Assembly: GCF_017815135.1 (NCBI RefSeq)
Contig: NZ_JAGJCF010000001.1
Span: 186,001 to 250,000 of the forward strand
Direction: 5' to 3'
Length of the DNA: 64,000 nt
Source: Jiella mangrovi
Lineage (GTDB): Bacteria > Pseudomonadota > Alphaproteobacteria > Rhizobiales > Rhizobiaceae
The position numbers and the translations under genes were made by a program. The notes under the pieces are model-generated. The model saw only the letters and a list, made by a program, of their open reading frames with translations, made no database searches and was not told the DNA's origin. The stretch's first letter is position 1; each line of letters begins with the position of its first letter. Shown piece by piece: positions 42,436 through 50,566 of this stretch.

Positions 42436-42830
42436 AACGCCCCCTCGAACCAGGCCCGGGCGACATGGGATTCGCCGAGGCAGACCTTGAGACGACCGAT
42501 CTGGCCGCCGCCTTCGCCCAACGCCCCGTCCGCGATCTTCTCGGCCAGGCGATCGAACAGATATTTGGCCAGAAACTCCGTCGTCGTGACCTTGCCGCGA
42601 AAATCCTCGATCTCATCGAGGTTCTTGTAGTTCAGCGGCTCGAGCACGGATTTGAGCAGCGCGCTTGCCAGGCCGATATCCACGGCCAGCCCGTCGTCAT
42701 CGAGCTCCTCGGCGAAGAAGGCGACATCGACCACATAGGTCGCGCCATGCATGGCTTGCGCCGGCCCGAAGACCGGGCGGGGCAGGCTGTGGGCAATCAT
42801 CATGTGGTCCCGGACCTCGACGGCAAACAT
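42432..42830 (-). CDS. Divergent 6-pyruvoyl-tetrahydropterin synthase / QueD-like protein
   Basis: A 132-residue T-fold protein of the PTPS/QueD family: VEVRDHMMIAHSL, MHGATYVVDVAF, VDIGLASALLKSVLEPL, VTTTEFLAKYLFDRL and a C-terminal pterin-anchoring glutamate in VCLGESHVA. By eye alignment with QueD, zinc ligands His14 and His28 remain. The third (HGH) is Ala30, the Cys before HGH is absent, and the LDH relay is LNY (66-68). Catalysis therefore may differ from the usual carboxy- or pyruvoyl-tetrahydropterin synthesis. It sits in a dehydrogenase-glycosyltransferase-methyltransferase operon, not with queuosine genes. Confidence 0.85.
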   Translation of the reverse strand: MFAVEVRDHMMIAHSLPRPVFGPAQAMHGATYVVDVAFFAEELDDDGLAVDIGLASALLKSVLEPLNYKNLDEIEDFRGKVTTTEFLAKYLFDRLAEKIADGALGEGGGQIGRLKVCLGESHVARAWFEGAL

Positions 42831-42859
42831 CGGCGGCTTCCTTTGCTCAGTTGGTCTCG

Positions 42860-43840
42860 TCAGTCATACCGGATGCGATGGCAGAGGGTGGCCGGATCTG
42901 CAAGGATGTCGATGTAGCGGGAATCAAGCTCGCCGAAACCGGTCTCGCCGGTCACCAGCCTGTCGAGCCGCTCGTCGGCAAGAAGGCGCATGGCCGCCTC
43001 GAGCCGCCGGCGATGGCTCCAGCGGACGGCCCGGCCGGCCGGCAGGCTGCCGACCTGCGAGCCGACGATCGACAGCCGCCGGCTATGGAAAGCCCCGCCC
43101 AGGGGCACGTTCGGCGCCCGCTGCCCATACCAGCTGGCCTCGACGATCCGCGCCTCGAGACCAGCGGCCTCGATCGCGCTCGCAAGCCCCGCTTCGCTCG
43201 CCGAGGCATGAACCACCACGTCGCAGTCGTGCGGCAACTCCGCCGGGGTCGTAAAATCGAGACCGAGCGCGTGCGCCACTTCCGCGCGATCGCGATTGAC
43301 GTCGACGACGGTGGTCCGTGTCGCCGGGATCCGCGCCGCGATGAACGCCACGAGAAGACCGACGACGCCCCCGCCGATGATCGCCACGTCGTCTCCCGGC
43401 AGAATGCCGGCGTCCCAGACGACGTTGAGCGCCGTTTCCATGTTCGCGGCCAGAACCGTGCGCTCGGGCGGGACGTCCGAAGAAAGTCGGACCGCCGCCT
43501 CGCCGGGTAAGACGAAGCGATCCTGATGCGGATAGAGACAGAACACCCATTCGCCGAACCGCGCGTCGTCCCCTCCGACGATTTGGCCGACCGTGGCGTA
43601 GCCATATTTCACCGGGAACGGGAACTCGCCCGCCTGAAACGGCGCCCGCATCCGCGACCACTCGCTTTCAGGAACGGCGCCCGCCGCAACCAGGGCTTCC
43701 GTCCCGCGACTGATCGCCCCGAACTTTGCCGCGACCAGAACCTCGCCCGGGCCCGGCTCACCCAGCGTCTCGGATCTGAATTTGGCCAAGTTCTCGGCGA
43801 CGAGCCACAACGCCCTGGCTCGCGATGACGCTTGCCGCAC
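42860..43840 (-). CDS. MDR-superfamily (zinc-type alcohol dehydrogenase-like) oxidoreductase
   Basis: A 326-residue medium-chain dehydrogenase. GroES-like N-terminal domain (PGPGEVLVAAKFGAISRGTEAL) and nucleotide fold VAIIGGGVVGLLVAFIAA with VDVNRDRAEVA. The catalytic zinc Cys expected in this N-terminal region is replaced by Ser (AISRGTE) and no structural four-Cys lobe is visible, so it is probably a zinc-independent member. The GTG at 43840 is chosen because AGGGG precedes it and the protein then begins like its relatives; a longer frame to 44056 is unlikely. First gene of the PTPS operon. Confidence 0.83.
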   Translation of the reverse strand: MRQASSRARALWLVAENLAKFRSETLGEPGPGEVLVAAKFGAISRGTEALVAAGAVPESEWSRMRAPFQAGEFPFPVKYGYATVGQIVGGDDARFGEWVFCLYPHQDRFVLPGEAAVRLSSDVPPERTVLAANMETALNVVWDAGILPGDDVAIIGGGVVGLLVAFIAARIPATRTTVVDVNRDRAEVAHALGLDFTTPAELPHDCDVVVHASASEAGLASAIEAAGLEARIVEASWYGQRAPNVPLGGAFHSRRLSIVGSQVGSLPAGRAVRWSHRRRLEAAMRLLADERLDRLVTGETGFGELDSRYIDILADPATLCHRIRYD

Positions 43841-44099
43841 CGTCAAAAACCCCTGTCCAAAAGTTCTTGCAACTTCGGCATCCCTTCGTTTCGTCAGGCC
43901 TCGAACGATCGACCGACCACGGCTCCCCTCTCGCAGACAATCAGCCAGGAAGACAACGCTGCCAGATAGAGACTTCGCACGCAACCGCTTTTTGTTCGAT
44001 GAAAGTTCTTGTTTTATCCTCGCAAGCATGCTGAGGTGCATAAGTGCGTAAGACAACCCTTAAGAGCGCCTGCCGGCGCCTTGTTCAGGAGGGCGGCCG

Positions 44100-45632
44100 A
44101 TGGTGTCGCGCGTCAAGACAGTCGCATTCCAGGGCATCGACGCCGTCCCGGTCGACGTCCAGGTCATGGTCGCTCCGGGCAAGGTCGGCATCCAGATCGT
44201 CGGATTGCCGGACAAGGCCGTTGCGGAAAGCCGCGAGCGGGTCCAGGCCGCCCTGCACGCCTCGGGCCTTTCGATGCCGCCCAAGAAAGTGACGGTCAAT
44301 CTCGCGCCCGCCGACCTGCCCAAGGAGGGCAGCCACTACGATCTTCCGATCGCGCTCGGCCTGATGGTCGCGCTCGGCGCCGTCCCATCCGATGTTCTGG
44401 CCGACTATTGCGTCCTCGGCGAACTTTCGCTCGACGGCATGATCACACCGGTTGCCGGTGTCCTGCCCGCCGCAATGCGCGCCAATGCGCTGGAAATGGG
44501 CCTTGTCTGCCCGGCTGAATGCGGACCGGAGGCGGCCTGGGCGAGCGCCGACATGAACATCGTCGCCGCGCGCAGCCTCATCCAGATCGCCAACCATTTC
44601 CGCGGCACTCAGGTGATCGCGCGTCCAGAACCCGCGATCCGTGCGGCCCCGACCAACCTGCCGGACCTTGCCGACATCAAGGGTCAGTTCGTCGCCAAGC
44701 GGGCGTTGGAAGTCGCTGCCGCCGGTGGACACAATCTCCTGATGGTCGGCCCGCCGGGTTCCGGCAAGTCGATGCTCGCCCAGCGCCTTCCCTCGATCCT
44801 GCCGCCGCTGGCGCCGCGCGAGCTTCTGGAAGTCTCGATGATCGCATCGATCGCCGGAGAACTGACCGGCGGCAAGCTCTCCGACCGCCGCCCGTTTCGC
44901 AGCCCGCATCACTCGGCGTCCATGGCCGCAATGGTCGGAGGCGGCCTGAGGGCGCGCCCCGGCGAGGTGTCGCTCGCCCATCGCGGCGTTCTCTTCGTCG
45001 ACGAACTTCCCGAATTCTCACCCGTCGTCCTCGACTCGTTGCGCCAGCCGCTCGAAGGCGGCGAAAGTGTCATTGCCCGGGCCAATCACCGCGTCACCTA
45101 TCCCGCCAAGTTCCAGCTCGTCGGCGCGATGAATCCGTGCCGATGCGGCATGGCCGGAGAGCCGGGGCACCGATGCGCCAGAGGCCCGCGCTGTGTCAGC
45201 GAGTATCAGTCGCGAATTTCCGGCCCATTGCTCGACCGCGTCGATCTGAGGGTCGAGGTGCCGTCGGTAACGGCCTCCGATCTGATCCGGCCGGCCCCGG
45301 CCGAAGCCTCCGCGGCCGTCCTTGCGCGGGTGATCGCCGCGCGCGAACGCCAGACGGACCGCTTCACCGGCCTTGGCCTGCCGGCCGAAACGCTGAATGC
45401 CCATTGCCCGGCCAATATGGTCGAGGACATCGCGTCAATGGATCGGCCGGCAACGCAACTCCTGCACGACGCGGCCGAGCAGATGAAGTTCTCGGCGAGA
45501 GCCTATCACCGCATTCTGAAGGTCGCGCGAACGCTTGCCGACCTCGACGGGGCCGAAAGCGTGCAGCGCGTGCATCTCGCCGAGGCGATTTCCTATCGGT
45601 TGCCAGGCGAGAGGCTCGCGGCGGCCGCCTGA
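44100..45632 (+). CDS. comM: YifB/ComM-family Mg-chelatase-like AAA+ ATPase
   Basis: A 510-residue protein with an N-terminal Lon-protease-like fold (VDVQVMVAPGKVGIQIVGLPDKAVAESRERV region), a central AAA+ Mg-chelatase domain with Walker A MVGPPGSGKSMLAQRL near residue 217, GVLFVDELPEF, and a Cys-containing insertion (NPCRCG). ComM is a helicase promoting branch migration during natural transformation; YifB homologues occur in non-competent species too. It is divergent from the PTPS operon and transcribed alone. Confidence 0.93.
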   Translation: MVSRVKTVAFQGIDAVPVDVQVMVAPGKVGIQIVGLPDKAVAESRERVQAALHASGLSMPPKKVTVNLAPADLPKEGSHYDLPIALGLMVALGAVPSDVLADYCVLGELSLDGMITPVAGVLPAAMRANALEMGLVCPAECGPEAAWASADMNIVAARSLIQIANHFRGTQVIARPEPAIRAAPTNLPDLADIKGQFVAKRALEVAAAGGHNLLMVGPPGSGKSMLAQRLPSILPPLAPRELLEVSMIASIAGELTGGKLSDRRPFRSPHHSASMAAMVGGGLRARPGEVSLAHRGVLFVDELPEFSPVVLDSLRQPLEGGESVIARANHRVTYPAKFQLVGAMNPCRCGMAGEPGHRCARGPRCVSEYQSRISGPLLDRVDLRVEVPSVTASDLIRPAPAEASAAVLARVIAARERQTDRFTGLGLPAETLNAHCPANMVEDIASMDRPATQLLHDAAEQMKFSARAYHRILKVARTLADLDGAESVQRVHLAEAISYRLPGERLAAAA

Positions 45633-45884
45633 CCGTGCCGGCCGGGTCAAAGCGTGGTCGGGCAAATTCGCACGGACGACGTCATATGGGTAAGGGCAAC
45701 AATGAAGTCTGATCGAAGGTGACGATGTCTGCCGCAAAGCCATGGCGTGCTGCACTCGTGGCGGACCGGCCTGACGGCCCGCGCAGGCACCATGCGGCCC
45801 GGCATAGAAGCTCGGGGCTGGGTCGATCCGGCATCGGGCGCTCCGGCTCGGGGCGCTCCGGCAACGCCCAATCCCGCAAACGCC

Positions 45885-46343
45885 TCAGACGAAGTCGAGC
45901 CGCATGGTCGCCATGCCGTTCGTGCGGCCGAGCTCCTCGTATCCCGCAGCGTGATAGACCGCGAGGGCCGGTTCGTTGTCGAGTTCGACCTTGAGGGTGA
46001 TGGAAATGGCACCGAGGCTTCGCGCCATGGCTTCGGCATGGGCGGCAAGTTCCTTGCCCGCACCACCGCGCGATGCTTCCTCGACAAAGACATAGACGAG
46101 ATGGCGAACCTCAGGTCCGATCCCGATCCTCAGGGCGAAGAAACCAACTTCGCGGCCGCGATCATCGACCAGATAAAAGGACGCGTCGTCGGGCTCGTTC
46201 AGCCACTTTTCCTGCCATTCGAGCGGATCGAACGGGTGTTTGGCGCTCGGATTGACACGCAGGAGATCGGCTTCGTCGGCAAGCAGCCGCTGAAGCGGGT
46301 TGAGATCGAAGGGCGCGTTGGGGCGCACTGCGAATTCGGGCAT
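45885..46343 (-). CDS. GNAT-family N-acetyltransferase
   Basis: A 152-residue acetyltransferase. Acetyl-CoA loop region VFVEEASRGGAGKELAAHAEA (motif A, R-G-x-G-x form), SITLKVELDNEPALAVYHAAGYEELGR (motif B) typical of RimI-like GNATs. Substrate unknown. No operon partner is clear. The 252 bases between it and comM hold no gene; they include a short tandem of GGCGCTCCGGC-like units near 45837-45865. Confidence 0.87.
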   Translation of the reverse strand: MPEFAVRPNAPFDLNPLQRLLADEADLLRVNPSAKHPFDPLEWQEKWLNEPDDASFYLVDDRGREVGFFALRIGIGPEVRHLVYVFVEEASRGGAGKELAAHAEAMARSLGAISITLKVELDNEPALAVYHAAGYEELGRTNGMATMRLDFV

Positions 46344-46441
46344 GGCTGTGTTCCCATGAGGTCGGAAGAAATCGTGCTCTCATGGTCGCCCTGTCTGGCA
46401 TATCGTCGTCGCGCGAGGCAACCGGATGGGACGCCGGATCC

Positions 46442-46582
46442 TTACTGAAAAAGAGAGTTGTCGATCGTCTCGGTCTGCTTCATCCATCGTCCGCCCGGGT
46501 CGCTGACGGGCTTCGAAGCGCATGCGCAGAGAAGGCCGACGAGCGCGATGGCGGCAAGTTTCGAGAGCGAATGGAACGGCAT
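46442..46582 (-). CDS. Small putative lipoprotein (46 aa)
   Basis: A 46-residue product with a basic start, a hydrophobic stretch LAAIALVGLLCACAS and a lipobox-like LCAC, then a short mature peptide ending ETIDNSLFQ. That fits a tiny lipoprotein. The ribosome site before the ATG at 46582 is weak. Function unknown. It is the first of several small exported proteins on this strand. Confidence 0.5.
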   Translation of the reverse strand: MPFHSLSKLAAIALVGLLCACASKPVSDPGGRWMKQTETIDNSLFQ

Positions 46583-46785
46583 GTTCGTCTTTCGTGGGAG
46601 GAGATGGTTCCGCTGAACCGCGTCGCACGTGCTCCCCAAATGTGCCGGTTTGTTGGCCCTGCAGCTTCACCGAAAGCGAAGATGGCAGACCGCCAAAGCT
46701 TCAGGAGCATCCGAGCCGTCGCACCGATCCGCCGGAATGCGGCAGCCGAAGTGATGGGCCCGTATGATGCTTCTTGCGCCGGAGG

Positions 46786-46920
46786 TTACGACAAAGCCCG
46801 GTTCGGCAGGTTGGCATCCAGAGAGGACGGGCCATCCATTCTACGGAACGCCTTTGCGATATCGGCCACTGTCCCGGGATCGGCAGGACACATCGGCCCT
46901 GGAGTGAGCGCGTCGTCCAT
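46786..46920 (-). CDS. Possible small protein (44 aa)
   Basis: A short frame beginning 25 bases after the stop of the exported 109-residue protein. GGAG lies nine bases before its ATG. The predicted peptide contains GTVADIAKAFRRMDGPSSLDANL and no signal sequence. There is no homologue I recognise; coding status is uncertain and it may be spurious. Confidence 0.25.
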   Translation of the reverse strand: MDDALTPGPMCPADPGTVADIAKAFRRMDGPSSLDANLPNRALS

Positions 46921-46945
46921 GCGCGCAAACTCCAGGCGCTCGCGG

Positions 46946-47275
46946 TCAGCGCGGGTTCTGGCCCGGCACGATCCCGCCCGAGGGCGTCGATCGCATAATG
47001 GAGGGGGTCGCGCCGTTCACGAGCGGCAAAGCCGAGGCTTTGCCATAGACGCCGCCAATCCCGAAGAGCCAGGCAATTCCGTCACTGCCCGCCCGCTGGA
47101 CGACCCTGCCATCGGGCAGACGAACCGGATAGGCGACCTCGCGTTCGCGGTTGGAAAGGATGACGCCCGGGCCACGCTCGCCGGTTCGATAGTCTTGAGC
47201 CTGCGCCATCGCGGGAAATGCGAGGACGGCGGACAAGGCGGCAACGGCCGTCAATCTGCCAGTCTTGGTGGTCAT
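46946..47275 (-). CDS. Small exported protein with C-terminal TPSGGIVPGQ motif (109 aa)
   Basis: A signal peptide (about residues 1-26, ending PAMAQAQD) leads a mature protein of about 80 residues. Its first part, GERGPGVILSNREREVAYPVRLPDGRVVQRAG, looks like a small beta-rich domain. It ends TPSGGIVPGQNPR, nearly identical to the C-terminus of the neighbouring small lipoprotein (47330-47485). AAAGG precedes the ATG. Function unknown; likely periplasmic. The two genes are in tandem on the same strand with a 54-base gap. Confidence 0.72.
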   Translation of the reverse strand: MTTKTGRLTAVAALSAVLAFPAMAQAQDYRTGERGPGVILSNREREVAYPVRLPDGRVVQRAGSDGIAWLFGIGGVYGKASALPLVNGATPSIMRSTPSGGIVPGQNPR

Positions 47276-47329
47276 GTCTTCAACCTTTCAACCTGAGCTG
47301 TCAGCCCCGTGATCGCGGATGGCGCCGCC

Positions 47330-47485
47330 TCAGCGCGCCACCTGACCGGGAACGAGCCCGCCGGACGGGGTATCGAGCCCGTAAATCTGCCTTGCGCTCG
47401 GACGATCACGACCTTCGCCCGGCGCGCGATCGACGCATCCGCCGAGACATAGGGTCGCGATCAGAGCGGCGCAAAGGCGATGCAT
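47330..47485 (-). CDS. Small lipoprotein with C-terminal TPSGGLVPGQ motif (51 aa)
   Basis: A 51-residue precursor. MHRLCAALIATLCLGGC gives a clean lipobox (LGGC), and the remaining 33 residues end TPSGGLVPGQVAR. The start at 47485 has AAAGG at good spacing; an ATG at 47506 would add seven residues. It shares its tail with the next gene downstream (46946-47275), so the pair may act together in the envelope. No family is recognised. Confidence 0.65.
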   Translation of the reverse strand: MHRLCAALIATLCLGGCVDRAPGEGRDRPSARQIYGLDTPSGGLVPGQVAR

Positions 47486-47670
47486 AACGGACCTTTCGAT
47501 TGTCATGGGCGTAAAACGCCGAGGCAAAGGGCGGGTTGCAACAGGGTTTCGTGATGACAGGAGCGAAGACACGGCCGCAGGATCACGCTGCGAGGGATCG
47601 ACCCACTCATTCATTGATCCGCTGGAGCGATGCCTTTACGGACGGTCGCGCTTCCCCCTCGCCCCCTTTG

Positions 47671-48282
47671 TCAGTTCGCGGCCGGCGTGTCGTCGCGGGC
47701 ACGCAGATAAGCGAGAAGGTCTTTGACGGCCGGCAAGACCATGCGAACCCTGTCGCCGCCGGACGGCCTCAGGCAGAACGCGATCCGCAGGCGCCCCTTT
47801 TTGCTCCACAGATAGGCGTCGAGGTCGAAGGTTCGCCCGGTCGAGGCCATTCGGTAGTTGCGCAGGACATATTCCCTGCCTCCGAGATCCTCGGCATGGG
47901 GCGCGTTGCGCGCCTCGAAGCGATCGCTCCTGACGAGCGGATCATCGGCAAGCTCCTGGCGCATCGACTTCGCCTTTTCGACGAACCAGACCTCGACGTC
48001 CTCCCATGGCATCAGCGTCTGATCGAGCATGAAGTCCGTGTCGATCGGCCAGGATCCCGGCGGACGCGGCGGGCCGAGCGCGTAGAGGCAGGACAGATCG
48101 GCCGGACAACCCGGCCCAGAACAGTCGAAACGCTGGCCGATTTCGATCACAGCATCCTCGTCCGGCCCCGCGAGCCAGCCGGCGGGCAAGGCCGGGGCCG
48201 TCACTGCCGGGAGCGCGCTTGACAGGACGATCCCCAAAACCGCGACGAGACGCGCACCGAACGTGAAAAACCCTGCGACCAC
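47671..48282 (-). CDS. Exported hypothetical protein (203 aa)
   Basis: Starts with GTG 48282 preceded by GGAGGAGGC, a strong ribosome site. An N-terminal hydrophobic signal (about residues 4-30) is followed by a mature domain with FDCSGPGCPADLSCLYALGP, containing three closely spaced cysteines. It continues MPWEDVEVWFVEKAKSM, NYRMASTGRTFDLDAYLW and a C-terminal helix. The protein is probably periplasmic and disulfide-bonded. Function is not recognised. About 185 bases separate it from the small lipoprotein and 210 from the glycosyltransferase gene, both without genes. Confidence 0.7.
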   Translation of the reverse strand: MVAGFFTFGARLVAVLGIVLSSALPAVTAPALPAGWLAGPDEDAVIEIGQRFDCSGPGCPADLSCLYALGPPRPPGSWPIDTDFMLDQTLMPWEDVEVWFVEKAKSMRQELADDPLVRSDRFEARNAPHAEDLGGREYVLRNYRMASTGRTFDLDAYLWSKKGRLRIAFCLRPSGGDRVRMVLPAVKDLLAYLRARDDTPAAN

Positions 48283-48492
48283 CTTGCCTCCTCCGCAACT
48301 GAAATCCGTCTGCTCGGCCGACGTCTCCCCGCCAGACCTCCGGCAACCGGAAACGGCCGGACCGTGGCTTGCAAGGCAGACGGAAGGGAAACCGTGTCGC
48401 AGTGCGGTCCGGTCTCGTCCGCGCCGCCGCCCTTCCCGCGCAATCTCGCAGGGAAGGCTGGAGACGGGCTGACCAGACCGATTTTTTAAGTA

Positions 48493-49527
48493 TCAGGCGA
48501 CGACGGGGGTTTCTTGCGGCATGGCGCGGGACGCGCCGAAGGCGTGCTCCAGAAAGATCTCCGCACAGGCCTCCCAGTCGTAGGCGAAGGAGCGCTCGAA
48601 CGCGACGTTACGATCGATGGCGAGTGCGGCGAGGCAGGCCTCGCGCAGGTCGTGCGAGATCGCGCCGGCCCCGGAGTCGGCGATCACGTCGTTGGGACCG
48701 GGCTCGGGAAAGGCCGCCACCGGAACACCGCAGGCGAGCGCTTCGATGATGACGTTGCCGAAGGTGTCGGTCTTGGAGGGAAAGACGAAGACGTCTGCCG
48801 AGGAATAATATCGCGCCAGAGCCTCTCCCGTCTGCATGCCGGCGAAATGCACGTCCGGATAGCGGGCGACGAGGCCGGCCATGGAAGGCCCATCGCCGAC
48901 GACGAGCTTGGAGCCGGGCAGATCGAGATCGAGGAAGCCCTCGATGTTCTTCTCCGGCGCCAGCCGCGAGACGTTGAGGAAGATCGGACGGGGAAGGTTC
49001 AGCGCGATCGGCTCGCTCGGCCGGAAGATGTGCCGGTCGATGCCCCTCGTCCATGTGACGAGATTGCGAAAACCCTTCGGCTCCAGCTGCCGGCGCATGG
49101 ATTCGGTCGGCACGAGGCAGGCGCTGGCGGCGTTGTGGAACCAGCGCAGCACCGCGTAGGTGAGGCGTTCCGGGATGGGGGCACGCTTGCGCAGATATTC
49201 GGGAAAGCGCGTGTGGAGGCTGGTGGTGAAGGCGATGCCACGCCTCAGACAGACCCGCCGCGCGGCAAAACCGATCGGCCCTTCCGTCGCCACGTGCACC
49301 GCGTCCGGCTGGAAGTCGTCCATGATCCGGGCCATGCCGTAGGTGCCGGTCATAGCCAGGCGGATTTCCGGATAGGTCGGACAGGGCACGGTGCGGAAAT
49401 CCTGAGGCGAGACGACCCTGACCGTGAAATTCCGGCTCGAAAGCTCACGGACCAGGCTGTCGAGCGTGCGCACGACGCCGTTGATCTGGGGGTGCCAGGC
49501 GTCGGTGACGATCAGGATACGCTGCAT
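48493..49527 (-). CDS. Lipid glycosyltransferase (Agt-like, GT4)
   Basis: A 344-residue glycosyltransferase: ILIVTDAWHPQINGVVRTLDSLV at the N-terminus, FTTSLHTRFPEYLRKR, FLNVSRLAPEKNIEGFL and VFPSKTDTFGNVIIEALACGVPV. It directly follows the PlcP-like gene (start abutting its stop). In rhizobia and marine alphaproteobacteria this pair replaces phospholipids by glycolipids when phosphate is short: PlcP makes diacylglycerol and Agt glycosylates it with glucose or glucuronate. Role is inferred from that precedent. Confidence 0.85.
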   Translation of the reverse strand: MQRILIVTDAWHPQINGVVRTLDSLVRELSSRNFTVRVVSPQDFRTVPCPTYPEIRLAMTGTYGMARIMDDFQPDAVHVATEGPIGFAARRVCLRRGIAFTTSLHTRFPEYLRKRAPIPERLTYAVLRWFHNAASACLVPTESMRRQLEPKGFRNLVTWTRGIDRHIFRPSEPIALNLPRPIFLNVSRLAPEKNIEGFLDLDLPGSKLVVGDGPSMAGLVARYPDVHFAGMQTGEALARYYSSADVFVFPSKTDTFGNVIIEALACGVPVAAFPEPGPNDVIADSGAGAISHDLREACLAALAIDRNVAFERSFAYDWEACAEIFLEHAFGASRAMPQETPVVA

Positions 49528-50361
49528 TCAGGCTGCCTCGGTGGGACGCACGATCGGCTGCTCCGAAACGATCCGCGGCGGCATAGCCTTGGACCGGGCG
49601 CGCGCCGCGACGACCTCGCCCCACCGGATAAGCTCGAGGGACCCGTCGTGACGCTCGGCGATGGCGGTGCAGCTCTCGACCCAGTCGCCGGTATTTACAT
49701 AGGCGACATTGGCGTATTCGGCGAGCTGGGCGTGGTGGATATGTCCGCAGATCACACCGTCGCACCCCATCTTGTGGGCTTCCTCCGCGAGCGCGGCCTC
49801 GAAGGCGCCGATGAAGTTGACGGCATTCTTGACCTTCAGCTTGGCCCAGGAGGAGAACGACCAGTAGGGGAAGCCGAGCCTGCGGCGGATCGTATTGAAG
49901 ACGACGTTGATCGCGATCGCCGCGTCATAGGCCCAGTCGCCGAGATAGGCGATGATCCGGGCATTGCGCACGACGACGTCGAACTCGTCGCCATGCATCA
50001 CCAGGAAGCGGCGCCCGTCGGCGGTCGTGTGGATGTCGTTCAGCTTCACCTCGACGCCGCCGAAATGCTTGCCGGTGAAATCGCGCAGGAATTCGTCGTG
50101 ATTGCCGGGAACGTAGATGACGCTCGCGCCCTTGCGGGCCTTTCGCAGGAGCTTCTGTACCACGTCATTGTGGCTCTGCGGCCAGTTCCAGGAGCGCTTC
50201 AGGCGCCACCCGTCGACGATGTCGCCGACCAGATAGATCTTTTCCGCGTCGTTGAAGCGCAGAAAATCGATCAGCATCTCGGCCTGCGAGGCCTTCGCCC
50301 CGAGATGGATGTCGGAGATGAACAGCGTCCGGAAATGACGCGTTGCCGCTTCGTCCGTCAT
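49528..50361 (-). CDS. plcP: PlcP-like phospholipase C / LpxH-type metallophosphoesterase
   Basis: A 277-residue calcineurin-like phosphoesterase. Metal-binding motifs FISDIHLGAKASQ (DxH), YLVGDIVDGW (GD), YVPGNHDEFLRD (GNHD), VMHGDEFD and CGHIHHAQL are complete. VNTGDWVESCTAI is characteristic of the UDP-diacylglucosamine pyrophosphatase-like group that includes S. meliloti PlcP, which cleaves phosphatidylcholine under phosphate starvation. The ATG at 50361 gives the normal N-terminus. First gene of the pair with the glycosyltransferase; a weak Pho-box-like site is upstream. Confidence 0.87.
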   Translation of the reverse strand: MTDEAATRHFRTLFISDIHLGAKASQAEMLIDFLRFNDAEKIYLVGDIVDGWRLKRSWNWPQSHNDVVQKLLRKARKGASVIYVPGNHDEFLRDFTGKHFGGVEVKLNDIHTTADGRRFLVMHGDEFDVVVRNARIIAYLGDWAYDAAIAINVVFNTIRRRLGFPYWSFSSWAKLKVKNAVNFIGAFEAALAEEAHKMGCDGVICGHIHHAQLAEYANVAYVNTGDWVESCTAIAERHDGSLELIRWGEVVAARARSKAMPPRIVSEQPIVRPTEAA

Positions 50362-50424
50362 GAGTGCAGCCTCGCGCTCTATCTTTGCCCGTCTATCGGC
50401 TTTACTCGCAAATGGCTGATTCTC

Positions 50425-50442
50425 ATTGCAGCCATATGACGC
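50425..50442 (-). promoter_or_regulatory. Candidate Pho box upstream of plcP (weak)
   Basis: On the minus strand, GCGTCAT-ATGG-CTGCAAT: two 7-base half-sites, each matching five of seven positions of CTGTCAT, with the correct 4-base spacer. It starts about 80 bases before the plcP ATG. Context supports PhoB control but the match is imperfect. Confidence 0.35.
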
Positions 50443-50566
50443 GTCTGGGGAAAACTCCGATGCGAACGAGCCTTCGTTCACGCGAAATCCGGTTTGCCTC
50501 GCAGCCGGCGGCGTTTAGAAGGACGGCGGACCGCAGGACCAAGCGCCGCAGAAGGAACAGGCATCG

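Noticed and set aside
43841-44056. Longer N-terminus for the MDR dehydrogenase starting at 44056
   Set aside because: The extra 72 residues are basic and unlike family members, while GTG 43840 has a ribosome site and a family-like start.
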